Shown here piece after piece: positions 38,525 through 47,808 of a stretch of 50,609 nt of DNA (the first letter of the stretch is position 1; the number at the start of each line of letters is the position of its first letter). The stretch spans positions 1 to 50,609 of the IMG/VR virus record IMGVR_UViG_3300026551_000001; one strand, given 5' to 3'. The notes beneath the pieces are model-generated. The model was not told where the DNA came from. It ran no database searches and was given only the letters and a program-made list of their open reading frames with translations. The translations under genes and the position numbers were made by a program. This DNA comes from a virus.

Positions 38525-40758
38525 TGGCTTCTCCGTCTCTTAATCCGGCTGCTGGCGTATCAGCAATCAATGCTACGACTACAATCACTAGTCCAACTCT
38601 TACTACAACAGTAACCAATACAGTTATCATTGCAGTAGTCTATAGTGAAAGAACAGCAGCTAGTGTTAGTTCTGTTGCTTCTGTTACAGGTGGTTTGTCT
38701 TTTACCAGATTTGGTGGTTTCTCAACAGGATCGGGAACAACTCTTATGTTCACCGATGTCTGGTTCTTAGGTTCCGCTACAACATTTAGCGATACAATCA
38801 AAGCAACACTGAATGTTACTCCTGGTAATGCTGTTATGCATTGTTTCGGAGTTCAAGGTTGCGCAGGGATAACTTTACTATCTGCCTTTGATCCTAATGT
38901 AGGTCTACCTTTTACAGTTACAGGAACTACTAGTCCATCGACGATTACGTACTCAACCAGTAATCCAGATGATTTGATATTAACCTGTTGGTTAAATGGT
39001 AATAGTTCAGCAGGAACAGCTGTCGCTCCAGCAATTCCTACCGGCTTTACAAATATACTTACTACGACTAATGCAGCTGGTAGTGGTTCAGTAGGTACAC
39101 GTACATCTTTACTTTCTGTATCTGCAACACAGTCTAGCGCTACCGCTACTTGTACAGTTGGTACTCCGTCTACTGTAAATGGTCTTCTATTTGCTTTAAC
39201 AGCAGATTTAAGTTCTAGTCCAGTCAATAATAAAGATTTCCATAATCCTAATACATTTCCTAGACCTGATGTTTATTATCAATGGTATTCAGAACAATTA
39301 GTTAATCTTCCTAATCCTAAACCTTCTTTACAGAATGATTGGCCTTTACCTAATAGAGGATATGTTTACTCCGATTGGTACAAGTGGATAGAAACGGGAA
39401 ACACCCTTCTTCCTTTTAATCCAATTCCTCATAATCAATTTGATTGGCCGAATCCAAGAGCATACCCTCCAGGCGGATCTTATGTTTATTTCTCTGAACA
39501 GTTAGTTAACCAGCCTAATCCTAAGCCAAGTCTTCAAAGTGACTGGCCTAATCCTTTTAGAACTATATGGTATCAAGCTTGGTCAGAAGCAGGTAATGTT
39601 CAACTACCATTTCCGACTCCATTTGTACCATTAGATCAGACTAATATTAGAGCTAATTTTTGGTTTAGAGACTGGAATCAGAATTTATTACAGACTACTC
39701 TTTCTGTAGCACCTGTACCGTTTATACAGAATAACTGGCCTAATCCTAGTCCCATTTCCTGGTTTAGGGATTGGAATGAAAATTTACTTACTAGTACATT
39801 ATTCCAATCGTTAGCTGTTACTATGCCCTTTAATAATACATGGGATATACCAGTAACATTCAAAGTTAATATACAAACCTGGATTCAAAACTTACTAGAA
39901 AATACCTTAAGTCCTTCTGGTGCATTACCATTCAATCAGTTTGATTGGCCTAATCCTCAAAGAATTATATGGTTTAAAGATTGGAATGAAGATTTATTAA
40001 CTTCAACATTATTCCAGTCATTGGCAATACAAATGCCATTTGCAGGAATATGGGATTTACCTCAGGCTTCTCAAAGATTAGGCTTAACGTGGAATCAAAA
40101 TCTACTTGAAACTACTTTATCTGTTAGTACTCAATTACCCTTCACACAAACGTTTCAATCCTTTTTTTTTCCTACCCCATTTAGTTATAATCAATATTCC
40201 GCGGGCTTAACAAATCTACCTCAGCCTACTCCATTTTTTCAGAATGTAGATTTTCCACTTCCAGTAATTAATAAGCCAATAGATCCTACTTGGCTACAGA
40301 ATCTTTCTGAATTCTTACAATCCGAAACATTCCCATTTGTACAAACAGATTGGAAAAATCCTTATCCAATATATTGGTACAGAGATTATAATCAAAATCT
40401 AGTAATTTATATACCTACAGGTGCTCTACCATTCAGTCAATTTGATTGGCCTTTGACTAGATCACCTAAACCAATAGATCAGTTCTTCTATCAAGCTTTA
40501 GTTCTTAATCTTCCCGAACCTCCTACACCTCCTGCTATTATATCTTCAGGTAGACAGATAACAGAAGCTGAAGTAGCAGCAGAAGTAGCTCAGTGGTGGA
40601 AGAGACAAGAAGCAGCTAGTCTAATACATCCGACTGAATTTGCTCAACTAGGAGCCTCTAAAGGTGGCATAGCAAGAGCTAAATCATTAACCTCAACACA
40701 GAGATCAACCATTGCTACAATAGGAGCTAATACTAGATGGCAGTCCCCGCGAAAGTAA
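38524..40758 (+). CDS. Repeat-rich appendage protein with DWPNP motifs
   Basis: 744 aa from ATG 38524 (TAATG overlap); nine more in-frame codons upstream are rejected. Residues 1-230 are Ser/Thr/Ala-rich and beta-like. From about 240 to 680 there are about a dozen degenerate repeats of roughly 35-45 residues built on PF-x-Q-x-DWPNP and W-x-x-WNQNLL-x-x-TL. The C-terminus is basic, with GASKGGIARAKSLTSTQRS then TRWQ, like the KGG/AR-rich motif of small DNA-associated proteins. Probably a fibre or surface appendage. The function of the basic tail is unknown. Confidence 0.65.
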   Translation: MASPSLNPAAGVSAINATTTITSPTLTTTVTNTVIIAVVYSERTAASVSSVASVTGGLSFTRFGGFSTGSGTTLMFTDVWFLGSATTFSDTIKATLNVTPGNAVMHCFGVQGCAGITLLSAFDPNVGLPFTVTGTTSPSTITYSTSNPDDLILTCWLNGNSSAGTAVAPAIPTGFTNILTTTNAAGSGSVGTRTSLLSVSATQSSATATCTVGTPSTVNGLLFALTADLSSSPVNNKDFHNPNTFPRPDVYYQWYSEQLVNLPNPKPSLQNDWPLPNRGYVYSDWYKWIETGNTLLPFNPIPHNQFDWPNPRAYPPGGSYVYFSEQLVNQPNPKPSLQSDWPNPFRTIWYQAWSEAGNVQLPFPTPFVPLDQTNIRANFWFRDWNQNLLQTTLSVAPVPFIQNNWPNPSPISWFRDWNENLLTSTLFQSLAVTMPFNNTWDIPVTFKVNIQTWIQNLLENTLSPSGALPFNQFDWPNPQRIIWFKDWNEDLLTSTLFQSLAIQMPFAGIWDLPQASQRLGLTWNQNLLETTLSVSTQLPFTQTFQSFFFPTPFSYNQYSAGLTNLPQPTPFFQNVDFPLPVINKPIDPTWLQNLSEFLQSETFPFVQTDWKNPYPIYWYRDYNQNLVIYIPTGALPFSQFDWPLTRSPKPIDQFFYQALVLNLPEPPTPPAIISSGRQITEAEVAAEVAQWWKRQEAASLIHPTEFAQLGASKGGIARAKSLTSTQRSTIATIGANTRWQSPRK

Positions 40759-40862
40759 GTAAATATGCACAAAAGATTGGTAGACTAGGAGGCAGACCTA
40801 AGAAGGAAAACCAGGCAAGCATGGCTACAGCTGGACTAAAAACCAGGCAAGCATCACGATAA
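40737..40862 (+). CDS. Small basic protein, 41 aa
   Basis: 41 aa, starting inside the previous gene's 3' end and ending in the next start (TAATG). It is strongly basic, with KYAQKIGRLGGRPKKENQAS and ATAGLKTRQASR. GRPKK is AT-hook-like. It echoes the basic tail of the preceding protein. Confidence 0.55.
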   Translation: MAVPAKVSKYAQKIGRLGGRPKKENQASMATAGLKTRQASR

Positions 40863-40969
40863 TGGCTAAAAGAGTTGAAGACTTCTTATTCGGTCTATTA
40901 TTTGGAATGGGCTTCGCCATTGCTAACAATGTATTAAACTTTATAGGACAATTCCTACATGGACACTAG
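40862..40969 (+). CDS. Small membrane peptide, 35 aa
   Basis: 35 aa: MAKRVEDFLFGLLFGMGFAI followed by ANNVLNFIGQFL. Hydrophobic, and should form one membrane helix with a positive N-terminus. Tightly packed (TAATG upstream, next ATG directly after the stop). Unknown. Confidence 0.55.
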   Translation: MAKRVEDFLFGLLFGMGFAIANNVLNFIGQFLHGH

Positions 40970-41104
40970 ATGCCAGTAGGTTACGAGAAAATAAGAGATG
41001 CTTTTAAACGTAAAGGTATGTCTCTAAAGGCTGCTAAAACTAAAGCAGCTAAAATATGGAATTCAAAACATAAAGGCTCTCAAGCCGTAGGAAGAGGAAA
41101 ATAA
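40970..41104 (+). CDS. Small Lys/Ala-rich protein, 44 aa
   Basis: 44 aa: GYEKIRDAFKRKGMSLKAAK then TKAAKIWNSKHKG. Very basic and helical. Phages and gene-transfer agents often encode similar short Lys-rich proteins near structural genes. The pattern suggests nucleic-acid binding. Confidence 0.6.
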   Translation: MPVGYEKIRDAFKRKGMSLKAAKTKAAKIWNSKHKGSQAVGRGK

Positions 41105-41457
41105 TGGTTCAATATATGAGTGATGGAGGTATTGCAGGTTTCTACAATACAGTAGCAGCTGCGTCTGCAGGTGCAGTTAAACTATCAGCCACACAAGGTC
41201 AAACTACTGGAACTATTGGAGATTATCTGGAAAGTATAGTAATTTCAGCAGGAGCTACTCCTGGAATATTTTCTCTTTTGGACAGTAATACTACGACTAT
41301 TTTAACTTTTACCCCTGTAGCTAATACTGTTACTTATTTTCCTTTAAGGATATACGCTAAAGTCACAAATGCAACTGTAGCAAATCAAGGTTGGTTTGTT
41401 AATACAGGGGCTGCGGCTACTACTAATACAGTTATAGCAGTAGGTAAATTCTCTTAA
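41104..41457 (+). CDS. Probable structural protein, 117 aa
   Basis: 117 aa, beta-rich, Thr/Ala/Gly-rich (AAASAGAVKLSATQGQTTGT; TPVANTVTYFPLRIYAKVTN). Looks like a small virion surface protein. It lies just upstream of the terminase region. Confidence 0.6.
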   Translation: MVQYMSDGGIAGFYNTVAAASAGAVKLSATQGQTTGTIGDYLESIVISAGATPGIFSLLDSNTTTILTFTPVANTVTYFPLRIYAKVTNATVANQGWFVNTGAAATTNTVIAVGKFS

Positions 41458-41460
41458 TAC

Positions 41461-41739
41461 ATGATTGTCTGGGAAATAAGCCTAGGGACTATAGTAACCC
41501 TTATAACGTTATTATTTGTTGCATCAGGTTTTTATTGGAAGACAACATTTGACGCTAAGGAAATTAAAGGTGATATTAGAGACATTAAGGAAGATATTAA
41601 GATTTTAAATCAAGTGATTATAGGTTCCGCTATTTTAACTAAAGATGTAAGTTATTTAAGAGAAAGAGTAGAACTTTTTGAACGTAGATTTGATAAAGTA
41701 TTAGATTATCTTCGTAAAGGTGGACACGAGATTGGGTAG
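41461..41739 (+). CDS. Membrane-anchored coiled-coil protein, 92 aa
   Basis: 92 aa. N-terminal membrane helix (ISLGTIVTLITLLFVASGFYW), then a long charged coiled coil (AKEIKGDIRDIKEDIKILNQ; LRERVELFERRFDKVLDYL). The layout suits an i-spanin-like or other membrane-tethered factor. It overlaps the terminase by 20 bases. In some phages a small protein here is the small terminase, but the membrane helix argues against that. Confidence 0.6.
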   Translation: MIVWEISLGTIVTLITLLFVASGFYWKTTFDAKEIKGDIRDIKEDIKILNQVIIGSAILTKDVSYLRERVELFERRFDKVLDYLRKGGHEIG

Positions 41740-43318
41740 ACCTAAGGGTAGTCTAAATAAATCTAAAGTTAAATTATCTGATATAAGAGCAGATCGTAAG
41801 TTTCTTGCTGAGTCTTCTTTAGTAGAGTTTATTAACTTAGTACATCCTAAGAGAGTTCTAGGTAATATACACAGAGAAGTAATTAGTTGGTGGTGTAAAC
41901 AAGATTCTAAGACTCATCAACTTCTACTCTTACCTAGAGATCATATGAAATCTACTCTTATAGCTTATAGGTTAGCTTGGGAGTTAACTAAAGATCCTAC
42001 TAAGAGAATTCTACTTATATCTAGTACTTCTAACTTAGCTATTAAACAACTTAAGTTTATTAAAGATATTCTGACTAACGATACATATAGAATCTATTGG
42101 CCAGATATGGTCGAGAGAGAGGAAGCTAGACGTGAAAAATGGACAGAAAGAGAAATCTCAGTCGATCATCCCTTGCGAAAGGCAGAGTCTATCAGAGATC
42201 CATCCATATTTACTGCTGGTCTTACTAGCAATATTGTCGGTCTCCATTGTGACATTGCCGCTCTGGATGATGTGGTTGTTGAGTCCAATGCCTACTTAGC
42301 AGATGGTCGAGAGAAAGTACAGAGTCAATATTCTTTGTTATCATCTATTGAATCGGTGAATGCAAAAGAATGGGTGGTCGGGACTAGATACCATCCTAAA
42401 GATTTATATTCTAGTCTACAAGAAATGGAGATTGAAGATTACGATGAATTGGGAAATGTATCCAATGCAACACCTCTATTTGAGGTATTTGAACGACAGG
42501 TTGAATCCGTTGGCGATGGGACAGGGGAATTTCTCTGGCCTAGACAACAAAGAACAGATGGACGATGGTTCGGTTTCGACAGTAAAATCCTGGCCACAAA
42601 AAGAGCACAGTACATTAACAAAGTACACTTTAGGGCCCAGTACTATAACGATCCGCACGACATCGATTCGTCCGCAATTAAACGAGATCTGTTCCAGTAC
42701 TACAACCCAGCCTTTCTCGGACAAAAAGATGGAAGATGGTTCTTTAAGAATGAACGACTCAACGTCGTCGCAGCCGTCGATTTCGCGTATTCGTCAGGGA
42801 AAAGGGCGGATCACTCAGCGATAGTAGTCGTAGGAGTCGACGGTAAAGGTAATTACTATATTTTAGATATAGATAGATTTAAGACAGATAAGATATCTGA
42901 CTACTTTAACAGAATATTAAAATTACATGAAAAATGGGCTTTCCATAAGTTAAGAGCAGAAGTCTCTGTAGCTCAGCAAGTCATAGTCAGAGATCTTAAA
43001 GACAATTATATTAGACCTTTTGGCTTGTCTCTCTCTGTAGAGGAATACCGTCCTAGCCGATGGCAAGGATCTAAAGAAGAGCGTATTCAAGCTACTTTAG
43101 AGCCTAAATATTCTAATCTACAGATGTGGCACTATGCAGGTGGTAATTGTCAAACATTAGAAGAAGAACTTATCTTTACTAATCCTGCTCACGATGACAT
43201 AAAAGATGCTTTAGCTTCAGCAGTAGATTTTGCTGTAGTTCCCTTAGATATATTTAGAATGAAGAAAGATGCTCAAACAGTGTTTCAATTTCATAGTAAG
43301 TTCGGTGGTGTAACTTGA
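41720..43318 (+). CDS. Terminase large subunit
   Basis: 532 aa (GTG start 41720). ATPase: Walker-A-like LLPRDHMKST (70-79), of the P-R-x-x-x-K-S type found in T7-like and related terminases, Walker B IAALDD (179-184), and motif III around VVGTRYHP. Nuclease: VVAAVDFAYSS (D354) and ADHSAIVVVGVD, with the acidic C-terminal HDDIKDALASAVDF. It pumps DNA into the prohead and cuts it. The N-terminus LGRPKGSLNKSK is AT-hook-like. No separate small subunit is recognised. The stop overlaps the portal TTG start. Confidence 0.92.
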   Translation: MDTRLGRPKGSLNKSKVKLSDIRADRKFLAESSLVEFINLVHPKRVLGNIHREVISWWCKQDSKTHQLLLLPRDHMKSTLIAYRLAWELTKDPTKRILLISSTSNLAIKQLKFIKDILTNDTYRIYWPDMVEREEARREKWTEREISVDHPLRKAESIRDPSIFTAGLTSNIVGLHCDIAALDDVVVESNAYLADGREKVQSQYSLLSSIESVNAKEWVVGTRYHPKDLYSSLQEMEIEDYDELGNVSNATPLFEVFERQVESVGDGTGEFLWPRQQRTDGRWFGFDSKILATKRAQYINKVHFRAQYYNDPHDIDSSAIKRDLFQYYNPAFLGQKDGRWFFKNERLNVVAAVDFAYSSGKRADHSAIVVVGVDGKGNYYILDIDRFKTDKISDYFNRILKLHEKWAFHKLRAEVSVAQQVIVRDLKDNYIRPFGLSLSVEEYRPSRWQGSKEERIQATLEPKYSNLQMWHYAGGNCQTLEEELIFTNPAHDDIKDALASAVDFAVVPLDIFRMKKDAQTVFQFHSKFGGVT

Positions 43319-45126
43319 CTGGTAAAGTACTAGAACTTCATAATGTAATACAACCAGATATGTTAGCTACCCGTATTACTGAGAAATGGGTAGAATGGGA
43401 GACATTACGTCAGGTAAAGAAGAATGATTGGGAGGAAGTTAGACGGTATGTCTATGCTACAGATACTACTCAAACTACTAACAACCAACTTCCTTGGAAA
43501 AATAAGACTACTGTTCCCAAATTATGTCAAATAAGAGACAATCTATATTCAAACTATACAGCTACGCTCTTTCCACAACGTAAGTGGTTGACATGGGAAG
43601 CTAATGAAAGAGATTCTAGTTCTAGAGATAAACGAGATTCTATAACCAACTATATGGCATGGGTAGTCTCTCAACCATCTTTTAAACATGAGATGGATAA
43701 GATTATCATGGATTACATAGATTTTGGTAATTGTTTTGGTACTGTCGAGTGGATGGATCAAAGAGTACAATTACCAGATAAGACACAAGTAGGATATGTA
43801 GGTCCAGCAGTAAGAAGGATCTCTCCTCTTGATATTGTCTTTAATCCTACAGCAGAGAACTTCTATCAATCTCCTAAGATTGTTCGTAGTATTATATCTA
43901 TGGGTGAATTAAGAGATTATCTCCAGAGGATGTCTACTGATGAGAATAGAACTCGTTATACAGAGTTATTCGATTACTTAAAGAATATTAGATTCCATGC
44001 TAGAACGTTCCAAGGAGATTGGATCCAAAGAGATCATCTCTATGCTATGGATGGATTTACTTCATTCAGAGCTTATTTATTACAAGATTTCGTAGAGATA
44101 TTAACTTTCTACGGTGATTATTATGATTACATCAATGACATCTTCGAAAAGAACCGTGTAATTACCATAATAGATCGCCACAAGTTAATATCGAACGAAC
44201 CAGGTCCTTCATACTTTGGTTATGCTCCTATATTCCATGTTCCATGGCGTAAGAAGCAAGATAACTTATGGGGTATGGGACCATTAGATAATCTGGTCGG
44301 TATGCAATATCGTATGGATCATATTGAAAATATGGGAGCAGATGTATGGGATTTAGTAACATTCCCAGTACAGAAGGTTAAGGGCTTCGTCGAAGACTTT
44401 ACATGGCAACCAGGTGAGAAGATATTTGTATCAGACGAAGGAGATGTAGAACTACTAGTTCCTGAAGTGAACGTAATGCAATCTGACATGAAGATAGAAC
44501 GTTTAGAACAACTCATGGAACAAATGGCAGGTGCTCCTAGAGAAGCCATGGGATTTAGGTCTCCAGGTGAAAAGACTAAATATGAAGTCCAACGTCTAGA
44601 AAATGCTTCTTCTCGTATTTATAGTAATAAAATAAAACAGTTTGAAGAACAGGAAGAAGAACCTCTCTTAAATAGCCTCTTAGAACTCGCTAGACGTAAC
44701 ATGGTAGGTGCTACGACAATTAAGGTATTTGATGATGAGTTTAAATTAGCGACCTTCCAGACCCTTACAGTCGACGATATAACAGGTATAGGTCGTATTA
44801 AACCTGTAGCTGCTAGACACTTCGCAGAGCAAGCGGAACTTATCCAGAATCTTACTAATCTAACTCAATCTAATCTATGGCCTATAGTACAACCTCACTT
44901 CTCAGGGGTTAAACTTGCCAAGATATTAGAGAAGACCTTCAACTTAGAAGACTTTGAAGTGGTTACTCCCTACATAGCCTTAGCTGAACAAGCAGATGGT
45001 CAGAAGCAAGCTCAAGCTCTAGAAGAGCAGATGCATCAATCTACCATGACTGCAACAGGTTTAGGTAGTGACTTTGATATAGGACAGAATCCACCTCAAG
45101 TTCAACCAGGACAACAGAATCGATGA
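43315..45126 (+). CDS. Portal protein
   Basis: 603 aa, TTG start 43315 overlapping the terminase stop (TTGA); an ATG at 43360 is an alternative. Supporting segments are WKNKTTVPKLCQIRDNLYSN, PLDIVFNPTAENFY, WRKKQDNLWGMGPLDNLVG (typical clip/stem region) and GAPREAMGFRSPGEKTKYEV, then a helical C-terminus with a Gln-rich tail. Twelve copies form the DNA channel of the head. Position between terminase and scaffold agrees. Confidence 0.85.
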   Translation: MTGKVLELHNVIQPDMLATRITEKWVEWETLRQVKKNDWEEVRRYVYATDTTQTTNNQLPWKNKTTVPKLCQIRDNLYSNYTATLFPQRKWLTWEANERDSSSRDKRDSITNYMAWVVSQPSFKHEMDKIIMDYIDFGNCFGTVEWMDQRVQLPDKTQVGYVGPAVRRISPLDIVFNPTAENFYQSPKIVRSIISMGELRDYLQRMSTDENRTRYTELFDYLKNIRFHARTFQGDWIQRDHLYAMDGFTSFRAYLLQDFVEILTFYGDYYDYINDIFEKNRVITIIDRHKLISNEPGPSYFGYAPIFHVPWRKKQDNLWGMGPLDNLVGMQYRMDHIENMGADVWDLVTFPVQKVKGFVEDFTWQPGEKIFVSDEGDVELLVPEVNVMQSDMKIERLEQLMEQMAGAPREAMGFRSPGEKTKYEVQRLENASSRIYSNKIKQFEEQEEEPLLNSLLELARRNMVGATTIKVFDDEFKLATFQTLTVDDITGIGRIKPVAARHFAEQAELIQNLTNLTQSNLWPIVQPHFSGVKLAKILEKTFNLEDFEVVTPYIALAEQADGQKQAQALEEQMHQSTMTATGLGSDFDIGQNPPQVQPGQQNR

Positions 45127-45272
45127 AGACCGAAGCATTAAAGATTCAAGAGAAATTAATAAAAGATGAACCTTTAACTAGAATAGATAGAAACTTTCTT
45201 ATTGGTTTCATCTTCTTTGCATTAGAGTTTCAAGAATATATAAAAGGTACGACCCAACCTAGGAGAGAATAA
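45123..45272 (+). CDS. Small protein between portal and scaffold, 49 aa
   Basis: 49 aa, ATG overlapping the portal stop (ATGA) and stop overlapping the scaffold start (TAATG). It is basic and helical with one hydrophobic stretch (FLIGFIFFALEFQEYI). Unknown; an assembly helper is possible. Confidence 0.6.
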   Translation: MKTEALKIQEKLIKDEPLTRIDRNFLIGFIFFALEFQEYIKGTTQPRRE

Positions 45273-46039
45273 TGACCGATATTCTAGACGAAACAAGTTT
45301 AACCCAAATTGATCCTGATAGAAAATATCTTCAAGATCTAGTTGGAGAAGATAAAAAGTTTAAATCTAACGAGGACCTTGCTAGAGGTAAACACATTTCA
45401 GATTCATATATAACTTTATTAGAGAAGCGTTTAGATGCTTCTAGACAAGAGTATATGGATCTAAACCAGCAGTATAATGCTAGGGCGAAGATAGAAGAGT
45501 TGCTAGACCAAATGGCAGTTCAGCGTTCAAGTAGCGAACAACCCACAGTGAAAGACGATAAAATACAACAGCCCCAATTTGATCCTAAACAATTAGATGT
45601 TCTTATTTCTAATAAAATCTTAGAGAATGAAACGACTAAACGTCAGCAAGACAACGCTAACTTTGTAAGGGATAAAATTATAAAAGAATATGGTTCTGAT
45701 TATCAGAACACAGTCAATAGACAAATCAATGAATTAGGACTAACTCGAGAGGAATTTAATAGTATGGCTCGTATACAACCTAAGGTTTTACTTAGATCTC
45801 TAGGTCTAGATGAACAGATTAAACAAGATCCTTTCCGTTCTCTTCCTCAATCTCAACAGAGAACAACTACGACTGGACCTACAGTAGAAAAACGTACTTG
45901 GTCTTATTATCAAGATATGAAGAAGAAAGATCCTGATCTTTGGCAGTCTAAGAAAATAGCCGTTCAGATGCATAATGATGCTATCGCCTTAGGCGAAGAC
46001 TTCAGAGATGGAGATTATTACGCATATGGACACACTTAA
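45272..46039 (+). CDS. Scaffolding protein
   Basis: 255 aa, highly charged and helical (DEDLARGKHISDSYITLLEK-type region, RLDASRQEYMDLNQQYNARA), no hydrophobic core, Gln/Thr-rich linker near 200, and a charged C-terminal helix. Length, composition and position between portal and major capsid protein identify it as the internal scaffold. No protease motif is seen. Confidence 0.8.
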   Translation: MTDILDETSLTQIDPDRKYLQDLVGEDKKFKSNEDLARGKHISDSYITLLEKRLDASRQEYMDLNQQYNARAKIEELLDQMAVQRSSSEQPTVKDDKIQQPQFDPKQLDVLISNKILENETTKRQQDNANFVRDKIIKEYGSDYQNTVNRQINELGLTREEFNSMARIQPKVLLRSLGLDEQIKQDPFRSLPQSQQRTTTTGPTVEKRTWSYYQDMKKKDPDLWQSKKIAVQMHNDAIALGEDFRDGDYYAYGHT

Positions 46040-46064
46040 CTAAAACTAAAAGGAACAAACTCAT

Positions 46065-47024
46065 ATGGCAGGTTTTATGGATGCCAATACTCAGTTCCTA
46101 GTTAGAACTAATCTTTGGTCGCGTCAGATCAAAGAACTCTTACTAGATGAACTGAATGCTATGAAGTTTGTCCGTATTTTATCTGACTTCCCCGATGGTT
46201 ATACGTTAAATATTCCGTCGATTGGTGAAGCTACTGAACAAGACTTTACTGAAGGTCAAGCAATTAAATACTCTGCGATGGATACTGGTAATTTTACCTT
46301 CTCCTTCGATCAGTATAAATATTCTGCTAACGCCATCTCAGAGAAGTTCAAGAGAGATAGCTACTATGCTTCTGATGTTATCGCTGCCTTCGTGCCTCGA
46401 CAACATCGAGTCTTAATGGAAGGCGTGGAAACACGTATTCTTGCTCAAGCTAATAACGGACAGACTGCTTCTAACCCCAATATCATTAACTTGGCTGACC
46501 ATCGCTTCGTCGCCACAGGTATCAATACTGGTCTGGCTTTACCAGATTTCGCTCGTGCACAGTATGCTTTAACAAAGGCTAACGTGCCTCTGACTAATTT
46601 AGTCGGTATTATTGATCCTAGTGTCGCCTATACGATTCAGACTCAAGCTAACCTTGTTAACTTACTCTCTCCGATGCCTATGTGGGAAGGTGTAGTGAAA
46701 GAAGGTGCAGTTAGTGGATTTAAGTTTAGGTTTAATCTTTATGGATTTGATCTTTACGTATCCAACTATCTTCCCTCAATCACTACAGAAACGATTAGTG
46801 GTACTACTGTAACTACAGGTGTTGCTAATTACTTCTTCTCAGCGGCTCCAGGAGATACGTTACCATGGGTTGGTGGTTTCCGTCAGATGCCGACCGTCTA
46901 CTCGGAGTTCAATAAAGATCTCCAGCAAGAGGAATATCTGACTATCACCGAGTATGGTTTCAAGCTTTATCGGCCTGAAAACATGGTCACCATCTTAACC
47001 GCTACTGGCGTTGTGCCGAGCTAA
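46065..47024 (+). CDS. Major capsid protein
   Basis: 319 aa. It has segments typical of podovirus HK97-fold coat proteins: FPDGYTLNIPSIGEATEQDF, FSFDQYKYSANAISEKFKRD (E-loop/spine region), GIIDPSVAYTIQTQ (P-domain) and a C-terminal KLYRPENMVTIL. An AAGGA site precedes ATG 46065. Its place after the scaffold and its well-spaced start fit high expression. No cleavage site or fused decoration domain is seen. Confidence 0.88.
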   Translation: MAGFMDANTQFLVRTNLWSRQIKELLLDELNAMKFVRILSDFPDGYTLNIPSIGEATEQDFTEGQAIKYSAMDTGNFTFSFDQYKYSANAISEKFKRDSYYASDVIAAFVPRQHRVLMEGVETRILAQANNGQTASNPNIINLADHRFVATGINTGLALPDFARAQYALTKANVPLTNLVGIIDPSVAYTIQTQANLVNLLSPMPMWEGVVKEGAVSGFKFRFNLYGFDLYVSNYLPSITTETISGTTVTTGVANYFFSAAPGDTLPWVGGFRQMPTVYSEFNKDLQQEEYLTITEYGFKLYRPENMVTILTATGVVPS

Positions 47025-47039
47025 TAAGGAGGTAACATT

Positions 47040-47753
47040 ATGGTTTCTGGCTTTTGGTATAATCAGGATGGTCTCCCCATCCAATACGGCACTCAGAAGG
47101 CCGTATCCGACACTGCAGGCGATTACCTCGTCTATGGTGAAACTAGAGAGATTGAACAGTTAATTCCCTTAGTCCCTATGCAACAGGGCTCTGGTAATAC
47201 TCCTCTCATTGCAGCTCCACCTACCACGTTCTCTGGAACTGGTAACTTTGCTGCAGCGGGAATCACCTCTCCTAACGTTCTCTTTCCTTTACAAATCACT
47301 GCTCCAATCGTTACTACGACTGGTGGTAATTTAGTCTTCAATAATACTAATATCTTCATTGAAGAAGTTACTGCTGAGAATTTAATTACCGCTACTGGTG
47401 GTACGAGCATTGCAGTCGGATTAGTTGTAACTTCTCCAGGTTCTCCTAGTTCTACATTTGTACAGGCTACGCCTAATCCAGGTGCTCAATTAATCACTAC
47501 TTTAGCTATCGCTAATATGACTGCTGGTCAGAGGGTTACGTTTACCGTACCTTCTACTACTGGTTTGCGATGGGATACTGCAACTGCAGTTGGAACAAGT
47601 GGTGCATGGTTAGGTAATACTCCTTTAGTGACTAATGCTATTACTCCGCTGCCTAATACAGCGTGGATTAGCACTATCGCTACAGGTGCATTTACTAACG
47701 GGTTGATCAAACTTCGCGTTAGATACACAATCTATGGAAACATTAGTTTCTAA
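47040..47753 (+). CDS. Probable capsid decoration/head protein, 237 aa
   Basis: 237 aa after a very strong ribosome binding site (AAGGAGG). The N-terminus SGFWYNQDGLPIQYGTQKA is followed by a Thr/Gly/Ala-rich beta region and ends RVRYTIYGNISF. Its position directly after the major capsid gene, the strong site and the beta composition suggest an abundant head protein. No family is named. A UUCG-capped hairpin follows. Confidence 0.6.
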   Translation: MVSGFWYNQDGLPIQYGTQKAVSDTAGDYLVYGETREIEQLIPLVPMQQGSGNTPLIAAPPTTFSGTGNFAAAGITSPNVLFPLQITAPIVTTTGGNLVFNNTNIFIEEVTAENLITATGGTSIAVGLVVTSPGSPSSTFVQATPNPGAQLITTLAIANMTAGQRVTFTVPSTTGLRWDTATAVGTSGAWLGNTPLVTNAITPLPNTAWISTIATGAFTNGLIKLRVRYTIYGNISF

Positions 47754-47767
47754 TAATGATTTATGGT

Positions 47768-47788
47768 GTGGGGTCTTCGGACCCCCAC
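47768..47788 (+). other. UUCG-capped hairpin after the capsid genes
   Basis: GT-GGGGTC, loop TTCG, GACCCC-(C)-AC: eight pairs with one bulged C and a C(UUCG)G tetraloop. No U-run follows (TGTATAGAAAGG), so it is more likely an mRNA 3'-end protector or a partial stop than a full terminator. Confidence 0.7.
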
Positions 47789-47808
47789 TGTATAGAAAGG
47801 ATAAATAA

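Noticed and set aside
41461-41739. 92 aa protein as the small terminase subunit
   Set aside because: Position fits, but the strong N-terminal membrane helix does not fit a DNA-recognition ring protein.
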